A DNA stretch of 53,765 nucleotides. Source: JANNFX01 sp031380225. Lineage in GTDB: Bacteria; Pseudomonadota; Alphaproteobacteria; Rhizobiales; Hyphomicrobiaceae. Under the pieces are notes generated by a model. That model was not told the DNA's origin, did not search any database, and saw only the letters and a program-made list of their open reading frames with translations. Shown piece by piece: positions 1-9,592 of the stretch. The translations under genes were made by a program, and so were the position numbers. Location of the stretch: positions 1 to 53,765 of the forward strand of contig JANNFX010000102.1 in assembly GCA_031380225.1 (NCBI GenBank), written 5' to 3'. Each line of letters opens with the position of its first letter. The stretch's first letter is position 1.

Positions 1-46
1 ACGAGGCCGAGAAACGCATCGGCCACCTCTACCCCAAGGTCGAGGT
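1..46 (+). CDS. Fragment of a DUF1156-type DNA methylase (internal piece)
   Basis: From base 3 the plus strand reads EAEKRIGHLYPKVEV. From memory this matches a conserved stretch of the large DUF1156 adenine-specific DNA methylases (the segment with a conserved IGHLYP motif before the methyltransferase core). The match ends at about base 46; beyond it the same frame is meaningless and the minus strand carries mutA. Only about 15 codons are visible, so the call rests on one motif. It could be a true rearrangement boundary or the edge of a chimeric contig. Confidence 0.5.
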
Positions 47-1383
47 ATGCGTCCTGTCGCAACGGCCTTTGCGCGTGACTCAGCGCTTTTCGCACATTCG
101 CTTTGCACGTATCCGGACTGCAACGCAGCCGCCATGCCGCCGTGGCGTTCGATGTCCTGGAACAACGTCCAGGCTTTGGCGGCCAAATCGTTGGTCAGGT
201 TTTCGATGTACCATGAGCCGCCCGCTGGATCGGCGACGCGGCCCAGATTGCTTTCTTCCTGGCAGACGATCTGGATGTTGCGTGCGACGCGCTTGGCGAA
301 CGCATCCGGCTGGCCGAGTGCGGCTGTGAACGGCACCACGCAGATCGCATCGGCGCCGCCGAGTGCGGCCGCGGTGCAGGCAATCGTCGTCCGCAAGATA
401 TTGGTCCACGGGTCGCGCTTGGCCATCATCCGCATTGAGGTGGCGGCGTTGAACTGTATCTTGGCAACCACGTCGCCCGCGCTGCAGGCATCAGCCACGC
501 GCCACACCAGTTTGCGTGCCGCCCGCAGTTTGGCCAGCCCTATGAATTGCTCGTCGTCAACCGCGAGACAGATTTCAATTTTCGGCAATGCCTCAGCTGG
601 AGCAATGCCAGCCGTCTGCAGTGCGCGGAGATAAGCGACCAGCGTTGATAGCATGGCGGCGAGTTCTTGCGCTTCGGTCGCGCCGGCCATGTGATAGGGC
701 ACGCCGTCGGCGCGCAAGGCCTGGATATGCGGGAAAGTCAGCGCACTTTTCGCGAGCCCAGCCGCATCAGCCAGAGCTTGATCGAGCGGCTTAGTTGAAC
801 GTCCCGTGCGTGCGAGATCGCCTATCGGATCGGCGCCATATGCTGCATGGCGTTTGTCAGCTGGGATAGCCTTGTGGTCCCAAATCTTGACGAGGCTCGC
901 TGCCGCAGCCGCAACTTCGTCTCCTGCCACAAACGATACTGGCACGTAGTCGAGGAAGACGCCGTTCAACGCCCTCGTAAGCGTGGCTTCGTCAGCGGCG
1001 AGGCCGAGGCCACCATCAGGCGCGATCTGCAAAACGACCGATGTCACGCCGCCTTCGAGGTCGGCCATGATGGCATCATTGACGGCGGCCGGATCGGTGC
1101 CAATGTGCATCTGGCGGATGTCCCAACCGGCGCCGTCGCGCTCGGTGCGGGTGCCGCGTTGGAAAGGTGCTTGACCGGGACGCGCCGTCGCGGCGTCAGA
1201 CGTGGCGTCAGCCGCCGTATAAAGAGGTTCAACGCGCAGACCATCGGCAGTTTTAGAAACCATGCGTTTTTCGAAGTCAGCGCCCTTGAGAGCCTTATCG
1301 ACAAGCGCCCGCCATTGCTCGCTGGTCGCCGGCGCGAACTGATCGGCAAGTTTAACGGGATCGGTTGGTCCGGCGGCCGGCAT
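47..1383 (-). CDS. mutA: Methylmalonyl-CoA mutase small (beta) subunit, 3' end missing
   Basis: The minus-strand frame starting at the ATG at 1383 is open to the window edge. It encodes about 445 recognisable residues of the methylmalonyl-CoA mutase small subunit (MPAAGPTDPVKLADQF at the N-terminus). This subunit is the catalytically silent partner of the B12-dependent MutB; together they convert methylmalonyl-CoA to succinyl-CoA in propionate catabolism. Recognisable blocks are WDIRQMHIGTDP, KIQFNAATSMRMMAKRDPWT, and QEESNLGRVADPAGGSWYIE with the following Leu-Thr. A GAGGTG ribosome-binding site lies 5-6 bases before the ATG. Family homology stops after ESRAKAVATGRI near base 47, where a DUF1156 fragment begins on the other strand, so the last roughly 150-200 residues and the expected mutB are not present. 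Confidence 0.9.
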
Positions 1384-1694
1384 GGGCACCTCAGATAGAC
1401 TCGAATAGTGTGATCAGCAGCCGCGAAGCCGTCTTGACGATGTCTGCTGTCTATAGGGGCAAGGCCCGGATCGCGCACCCGAAAATGGCCTAAAACGCTC
1501 GCGGCACGGCGACACGCTATCAGATGCCAAAAGCCGGTTGCCAGCCCCTAAGTTATCTAACAGTTTCAATCAGTCGGCCATGCAACCGGTCTTTGCAAAG
1601 CCATGCCGCCGTGCCAAGACGGGGCACAATTGCGCCACACGAATCGCCGCGATAGCCACTTTTCGAAATCGCGGATATCCAGGAGTTACGACCT
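1384..1694. other. Intergenic region between divergent mutA and the HerA-like gene
   Basis: About 310 bases separate the starts of two divergent genes, so promoters for both should lie here. I see no convincing coding frame, strong hairpin or clear operator. Short open frames in this stretch overlap the flanking genes in the wrong phase. Confidence 0.5.
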
Positions 1695-3209
1695 ATGAGC
1701 CAGTCAGTTTTGCAGGACGACAAGCTGTTCATTGGCAAGAGCACCAAGCCGGAATATTTGACCCTCAAGTTTGCCAACCGGCACGGCCTGGTCGCGGGCG
1801 CGACTGGCACCGGTAAAACAGTGACCCTGCAAGGCCTGGCGGAAAGCTTCTCGGCAGCCGGCGTGCCGGTGTTCGCAGCCGACATCAAAGGTGACTTGTC
1901 GGGCATCGCCGCAGTCGGTGAACCCAAAGATTTCCTCGTCAAACGCGCCGCCGAAGTTGGACTCGGCTCAGATTGGGTCCAACGCGCCTATCCGACGATT
2001 TTCTGGGACGTGTTTGGCCAACAGGGCCATCCGATCCGCGCCACAGTACTCGATATGGGCCCGCTGTTGTTGTCGCGCATGATGGAATTGAACGAGACCC
2101 AAGAGGGCGTGCTCAACATCGCCTTCCGCGTTGCGGCCGATGAAAAAATGCCGGTCCTCGACCTCAAGGATCTGCGCGCGCTGATCAACAGCGTTGCCGA
2201 GCGGTCCAAGGAATTAATGGCGCAATATGGCAACGTCGCCACCACGTCGGTCGGATCCATTCAACGCCGCTTGCTGGTTTTGGAAGAGCAGGGCGCCAAT
2301 CAATTCTTCGGCGAACCGGCTCTTGATATTCTCGATCTGATGCGGGTCGCTGGCGACGGCCGGGGCGTCATCAACATTTTATCCGCTGAAAAGCTGATGG
2401 AAAAGCCACGGCTCTATTCGACCTTCCTGTTGTGGATGCTGACTAAGCTCTGGCAGATATTGCCGGAAGTTGGCGATCTGCCGAAGCCGAAGCTGGTGTT
2501 CTTCTTTGACGAAGCGCATTTGCTGTTCAGCGAGGCGCCGAAAGCCCTTCTCGAACGCATCGAGCAAATTGCACGCCTCATTCGCTCCAAAGGCGTCGGC
2601 ATCTATTTCGTGACCCAGAACCCCCTTGACGTTCCGAATACAGTCTCGGCTCAGCTCGGCAATCGCGTGCAGCACGCTTTGCGCGCGTTCACGCCGCAAG
2701 AGCAGAAAGCGGTGCGCGTCGCGGCCGATACATTCCGCAAGAACCCGGATCTCGATACCGAGAAGGTGATCATGGAATTGAAGGTCGGCGAGGCGCTGAT
2801 CTCGACCCTTGAAAACAAGGGCGAGCCATCGATGGTGCAGCGGACACTGATCCGTCCGCCCGAAGGCCGTATCGGACCGATCTCTATCGACGAGCGCCGC
2901 TCGGTCATCGAATACAGCCCGGTCTATGGCAAATATGAGGAAACCGTCGATCGCGAAAGCGCTTATGAAATGTTGACCAAGCGCACCAATGCAGCCGCCG
3001 AAGAAGCCGGTGCTGCGGGTGGCTCGGGCGGCTGGGGCGATATTATTTTTGGCGGCGGCTCATCGTCAACCGGCACCAAGAAGACCGCTGGCCGCAAAGC
3101 TCCGTCGATGGGCGAGATGGTCGCCAAGGACTTGCAGCGCTCCGTTTCGCGCACGGTCGCCACGACGATCAAGAATATTATCGTCGGTTCGTTGAGGGGC
3201 AAGAGGTAG
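1695..3209 (+). CDS. HerA-like ATPase, DUF853 (YjgR) family
   Basis: This 504-residue protein is full length for the DUF853/YjgR family of HerA/FtsK-related ATPases, thought to be hexameric DNA motors whose cellular role is unsettled. It opens with the family signature LFIGKSTKPEYLTLKFANRH, followed by Walker A GATGTGKT at residues 35-42 and the ADIKGDLSG block. Walker B with the DEAH acid pair (FFFDEAHLLF) sits near residues 268-277, followed by the sensor segment GIYFVTQNPLDVP. The C-terminus is Gly/Ser-rich and ends in a basic tail, typical of the family. It begins with ATG after a weak purine-rich site and reads away from mutA. It is a stand-alone gene with no NurA-type nuclease beside it. 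Confidence 0.92.
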   Translation: MSQSVLQDDKLFIGKSTKPEYLTLKFANRHGLVAGATGTGKTVTLQGLAESFSAAGVPVFAADIKGDLSGIAAVGEPKDFLVKRAAEVGLGSDWVQRAYPTIFWDVFGQQGHPIRATVLDMGPLLLSRMMELNETQEGVLNIAFRVAADEKMPVLDLKDLRALINSVAERSKELMAQYGNVATTSVGSIQRRLLVLEEQGANQFFGEPALDILDLMRVAGDGRGVINILSAEKLMEKPRLYSTFLLWMLTKLWQILPEVGDLPKPKLVFFFDEAHLLFSEAPKALLERIEQIARLIRSKGVGIYFVTQNPLDVPNTVSAQLGNRVQHALRAFTPQEQKAVRVAADTFRKNPDLDTEKVIMELKVGEALISTLENKGEPSMVQRTLIRPPEGRIGPISIDERRSVIEYSPVYGKYEETVDRESAYEMLTKRTNAAAEEAGAAGGSGGWGDIIFGGGSSSTGTKKTAGRKAPSMGEMVAKDLQRSVSRTVATTIKNIIVGSLRGKR

Positions 3210-3249
3210 GGGACGCTGGCTCTCTGTTCACGGGTTAGAGGCACCAGTC

Positions 3250-3651
3250 ATGACGCGTCATTTGCTTTGCTCGGTTACCACGATCAGCCTCGCGCTATTG
3301 GCTGCGTCGCCATCACACGCGGCGCCGATTGAGGCGTTGCCGTGGGCGCAGGGCTCTAATTGCACGTTCAAAAGCCAGAACTGCGCAATCAAAGTCACCT
3401 TCGGCAGCGTGTGTTGCGGGCCGGACGCCGAAACGTCGGCCAAAGTGTTCGCCTATGTGGCCGCGTCATCGGACATCAAAAAAGCTATCAAGTGCAACTA
3501 CGGCAAGGAAGGCGATCACGTGCTGTGCCTCGTGATCCCCAATTCGTCAAAGACGCGCTCGATCTTCAGTGCCATCAAGCACATGATCCCGCCACGCGGC
3601 ACCGGCCCCTCAAGCCGCGGCGTTACGTCGGTCGCGGTTGAGGGGGAGTAG
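3250..3651 (+). CDS. Small secreted cysteine-containing protein, unknown function
   Basis: The 133-residue product begins with a Sec signal peptide (basic MTRH, a hydrophobic stretch, then SHAAP cleavage near residues 24-25). The mature part has six cysteines, including a VCC pair, which suggests disulfides in the periplasm or outside the cell. A GAGG ribosome-binding site precedes the ATG. It follows the DUF853 gene by 40 bases and might be cotranscribed with it. I do not recognise the family. Confidence 0.65.
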   Translation: MTRHLLCSVTTISLALLAASPSHAAPIEALPWAQGSNCTFKSQNCAIKVTFGSVCCGPDAETSAKVFAYVAASSDIKKAIKCNYGKEGDHVLCLVIPNSSKTRSIFSAIKHMIPPRGTGPSSRGVTSVAVEGE

Positions 3652-3795
3652 GGGGCTGTCGGGGGGCGGAGCACGCTTCGCGTCACCCAACCGCTCCGTT
3701 CATCTCGTAGCATTTGTCGATGTTGCGGTGCGAAACACAGTGCTTTCCGAATTCTCTGACATATGATTGAATGTCCTCGGGAATTGGGGGGTGTT

Positions 3796-4986
3796 ATGAG
3801 TAACGTACCGGATTGGGCCTGGTTCGCACTGACAATTTTTGGAACAATTCTCGGGGCGATGTTTGGCGATACGATCAAAGAAGCCAAGGACAAAACTCTA
3901 GGATACTTCAAAGCACTTTTTTCAGCGACAAGCCGGTTGCGACGGGCAGAGCAAGCGGTCGAAGATCGTAGCCCTGGCCTTTGGCTTGCGCCCTCTATTC
4001 CGGTCGAAAAAGCGCCAATTGATTACGAGCGCGCACTCAAGAATAGCAAACCAATTATTGTGGTTGCAAATCTGAAGGGTGGTGTTGGGAAAACGACGAC
4101 TGTTGCCAATCTCATCGCTCACTATGGATTGGCGAAGGGTAAGAGGGTTCTAGCAATTGATCTGGATTTCCAGGGCAGCCTAAGCGCCGTGATCCTAACA
4201 GAAGCCGATTACAAGAACGCTCTAGAAAAGCAGAAGGATGGCAGCCCGAGTCTTGCAGCACAACTCGTGTCTGGACGCGATGCTGAATGGGTTAGGGATA
4301 CATCCCAAGCCGTAGATGGTGTCACAGACGCTCGTTGTATTTCAGCGTATTATACACTTTCCGGCATGGAAAACCGGGTGATGGTGGAATGGCTAATCGG
4401 AAAACGCAAAGAAGACATTCGGTATGCGCTTTCAAAGACGTTACATGACAATATTATCCAAGACCGCTTCGACATTATCATCATTGATGCTCCGCCCCGG
4501 CTCACAACCGCAACAGTTCAAGCTCTCTGTGCGGCTACACATGTATTGATCCCCACAGTGCTTGATGAATTGTCAGCGGAAGCAGCGGGAAGTTTTGTCG
4601 ACCAGCTTGTGACAAACCAAACAATTTGGCCGCATCTTAAGCTTCTTGGGGTTGTCGGCAACATGACCAACACCCTGACATCTGATTTTGAAGGCAATGC
4701 GGTCGAAAACCCTCTTGCAGATTATGAGGCAGATGCACGGCGAACTGCGGAGGATACTGTTCGTGGGGCGCTCGAGACTGGCAATCATCCATTGCGTTTA
4801 GCTCAAGCCGATCCGATGTTCCCTATCCACTGCTTTATACCGCAGAAGGCCGAACTTGGCCGTTATGCGGGCCATCGAATCGCGTATCGAAGCTCGAACG
4901 GCAGTCTGCCAGTTCAGCAGATCAGCCGGGCATTTGACCGCCTCGGTGATGAAATCGACCGGCGGATTCTGGCCACAAGAGTTTAG
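3796..4986 (+). CDS. Membrane-anchored ParA/MinD-like ATPase
   Basis: The ATG at 3796 follows GGGGGG by 4 bases and is preferred to an in-frame ATG eleven codons upstream, giving 396 residues. An N-terminal hydrophobic segment (about residues 6-25, WAWFALTIFGTILGAMF) is followed by a basic linker and then a ParA-type P-loop domain: deviant Walker A KGGVGKTT near 93-100, DLDFQG near 122, and IIIDAPP near 229-235. ParA-like ATPases dimerise on ATP and position DNA or protein cargo; the anchor would place this one at the inner membrane. No ParB, chemotaxis or cellulose-synthase partner is adjacent, so its cargo is unknown. The gene is visibly more AT-rich than its neighbours and stands alone, which suggests acquisition by transfer. 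Confidence 0.8.
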   Translation: MSNVPDWAWFALTIFGTILGAMFGDTIKEAKDKTLGYFKALFSATSRLRRAEQAVEDRSPGLWLAPSIPVEKAPIDYERALKNSKPIIVVANLKGGVGKTTTVANLIAHYGLAKGKRVLAIDLDFQGSLSAVILTEADYKNALEKQKDGSPSLAAQLVSGRDAEWVRDTSQAVDGVTDARCISAYYTLSGMENRVMVEWLIGKRKEDIRYALSKTLHDNIIQDRFDIIIIDAPPRLTTATVQALCAATHVLIPTVLDELSAEAAGSFVDQLVTNQTIWPHLKLLGVVGNMTNTLTSDFEGNAVENPLADYEADARRTAEDTVRGALETGNHPLRLAQADPMFPIHCFIPQKAELGRYAGHRIAYRSSNGSLPVQQISRAFDRLGDEIDRRILATRV

Positions 4987-5092
4987 TAACCAACTGACCT
5001 GCCAAGTCTAATGGGCTTCCGGCGCTGTTGCCGGCGAGCTCGGAATTTTGTAGATTGGGTCATTGGCCGGGTGGTCCGGCTAAGGAATGGCA

Positions 5093-5428
5093 ATGGCCAA
5101 GCGCCCAAAAACTGTTGCGTCTGCGTTTCGTAAAACTCGCGAAAAGCGGAGACCAACTGAAATGAACGAAGAAATTGTTGCATCGTATCTCGCGAAGCTT
5201 GAAGCCGCGCTGGGTGACGATAGGGTTTTTTTGCCCGTCTTCGAAGCGCTGAAGGCTGATGACCGCGTGAAGCAGAGCGAGGCAGTCGCACTTGCATCGC
5301 GGTTTGTCGCTCCGACAACGGCCAGTACGGCGCGCGCAAAAGCGCTAGAGCGTATTCTGAAACGGCATTCGGCGCTTGCTACGTTCCGGCTTAAGCAACG
5401 GGCCATGGCGGGCCGGTCGGCGGCCTAA
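5093..5428 (+). CDS. Small basic protein, unknown function
   Basis: About 111 residues. There are two ATGs at 5087 and 5093; AAGGA at 5082-5086 gives proper spacing (6 bases) only to the second. The N-terminus is rich in Lys and Arg (MAKRPKTVASAFRKTREKRR). A mostly helical body follows (EEIVASYLAKLEAALGDD) with a basic C-terminus. There is no signal peptide or membrane segment. The family is not recognised. It converges on clpB, with the two stops only 13 bases apart. Confidence 0.55.
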   Translation: MAKRPKTVASAFRKTREKRRPTEMNEEIVASYLAKLEAALGDDRVFLPVFEALKADDRVKQSEAVALASRFVAPTTASTARAKALERILKRHSALATFRLKQRAMAGRSAA

Positions 5429-5441
5429 TCGTTGCCCCCCG

Positions 5442-8036
<2,595 letters not shown>

Positions 8037-8175
8037 GGGTCACCTTTTCAGCGCGCGGCAGGTAGCTTCGAATGAAGCCTACAAATCGCGCCCAACTCAT
8101 GGAACCCACCCTCGGACCCAAATGGCATCCGCGGTGGACTGAGACTAATATAGGAAGGCCATGGCGCTGGGAAAA

Positions 8176-8241
8176 GGGGTCAGACCCCTCACAAAATTGA
8201 TCCAAGTCAATCTCGGACTGTCGTGTGAGGGGTCTGACCCC
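8176..8241. repeat. Nested palindrome, 18-bp perfect inverted repeat
   Basis: Two 18-base arms (8176-8193 and 8224-8241) are perfect reverse complements around a 30-base spacer. Each arm also contains its own 13-base palindrome, GGGGTCAGACCCC, symmetric around the central A or T. This nested layout is typical of REP-like dispersed repeats mobilised by Y1-type transposases. It lies between the clpB promoter region and the 3' end of the exporter operon, where it could also form a transcription-blocking hairpin. Confidence 0.75.
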
Positions 8242-8255
8242 GTCGAAACACCCAC

Positions 8256-9590
8256 TCAACCTTCTCTAAACGCACTGAACATGGCGTCGACCAGCGGCTT
8301 GGTCAGATAACTTAGCATCGAACGGTCGGAGGTTTCGATATAGACCTCGGCTGGCATGCCGGGCAGCAGGGTGTGGCCGCTGCCGAGCCGGATTAATTCC
8401 GATTGAGCGATGCGGACTTGAACCGTGAAGAATGTGCGGCCCTGGCTGTCGGTCACCTGCGCCGGCGATACATTGATGACCGTGCCTTCAAGCCGCGGCG
8501 TGGTCTTGGAATTGAAGGCCGGGAAGCGCACGGCGGCCATCTGGCCTTCATGGACCTTGTCGATGGCATTGGGCTGCAGCTGCGCGTCAACAACCATCGG
8601 TTCGTTTTCTGGGATGATCTGCAGGATCGCAGCGCCGGGCTGGATCACACCGCCGATTGTGTGGACCGCCAAGGCGTGGACGCGTCCGTCATGTGGCGCA
8701 CGCACTTCAGAGCGCGCAACTTTTGTCGTGAGCCCAGTCATCGTTTCGCGCTGCTCTGCGAGACCGGCTTGCACCTTGCGCAGCTCATCCGTGACTTGGC
8801 TGGTGTAATCTTTGTTGACTTGCGCCAAACGAAGTTCAGTTTCCGAGACCGCACTCTTGGCCTTGGCGAGATCGGCACTCAAGCGGCCCATTTCACCGTC
8901 AATTCGCGCGCTTTCACGCTGCAATGACGTTAGCCGCTGTTGGTTGACAAAGCCACGCTCGAACAGCGGCGTGACGTTGCCAAGTTCTTTGGCGGTGATA
9001 TCGCGCTGGCGCTGCATCGAGCTGGTTTGAGCTTCATTGGCGGCGAACTCGCCCTTGACCTGTTGCAGGCGTTGGCCAAGGACCGAGAGCTCGCCGAGAT
9101 GGCTGGCGCGGCGGGCTTTGAACAGCGCTTGCTGGCTCATGAATATTTTTTCGACGGCGCCGTCGCTGGCTTTGAGACCGGCCGGGAGCGAGAACGACCC
9201 CTGATTATCGCGCTCGGCTTCAAGGCGCGCTTCCTGGATCATCAAGTCGGTGACGCGGCCGGTCGTGACTGCCAGATTGGATTGCGCGTCGCCGGCAGAC
9301 AAGATCACCAACGGATCGTCTTTTTTCACGCGGTCGCCATTTTGGACCAGAATTTTTGCGACAACGCCGCCTTCGAGATTTTGGACCGTTTTGTAATTGC
9401 CTTCGACGCCAACTGTGCCTTGCGCTACGACGGCGCCGGAGATCGAGACCAACGCCATAAACAAGATTGTGCCGCCAAGCAGTCCGTAAACCGTGCGGTT
9501 GCCGAACGACACCCACGGCGAACTCGCCTGCCAGTCGGTTTGCGCTGGGTTGAGGCTCTTTGGTTTCATAGCGGCGATTGGGGCTGCCAT
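8256..9590 (-). CDS. Type I secretion periplasmic adaptor, HlyD/PrtE family
   Basis: 444 residues, the usual length for the PrtE/HlyD membrane-fusion proteins that bridge an inner-membrane ABC exporter to a TolC-like outer-membrane channel. A single N-terminal membrane segment (about 35-58, VYGLLGGTILFMALVSISGA) is followed by a biotinyl-lipoyl-like half motif (LEGGVVAKILVQNGDRVKKD). A long coiled-coil hairpin comes next (about 110-290), then the second lipoyl half and the beta-barrel region with RSEVRAPHDGRVHALAVHT. It starts 2 bases after the stop of the ABC transporter gene, so the two are cotranscribed. No TolC gene is in the window. Its likely cargo is the RTX protein at 41.3 kb. Confidence 0.92.
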   Translation of the reverse strand: MAAPIAAMKPKSLNPAQTDWQASSPWVSFGNRTVYGLLGGTILFMALVSISGAVVAQGTVGVEGNYKTVQNLEGGVVAKILVQNGDRVKKDDPLVILSAGDAQSNLAVTTGRVTDLMIQEARLEAERDNQGSFSLPAGLKASDGAVEKIFMSQQALFKARRASHLGELSVLGQRLQQVKGEFAANEAQTSSMQRQRDITAKELGNVTPLFERGFVNQQRLTSLQRESARIDGEMGRLSADLAKAKSAVSETELRLAQVNKDYTSQVTDELRKVQAGLAEQRETMTGLTTKVARSEVRAPHDGRVHALAVHTIGGVIQPGAAILQIIPENEPMVVDAQLQPNAIDKVHEGQMAAVRFPAFNSKTTPRLEGTVINVSPAQVTDSQGRTFFTVQVRIAQSELIRLGSGHTLLPGMPAEVYIETSDRSMLSYLTKPLVDAMFSAFREG

Positions 9591-9592
9591 GA

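Noticed and set aside
847..1398. A 183-residue open frame on the plus strand opposite mutA
   Set aside because: It is the antisense shadow of a clear mutA frame; translated sequence resembles no family and has a composition typical of reverse-frame artefacts.
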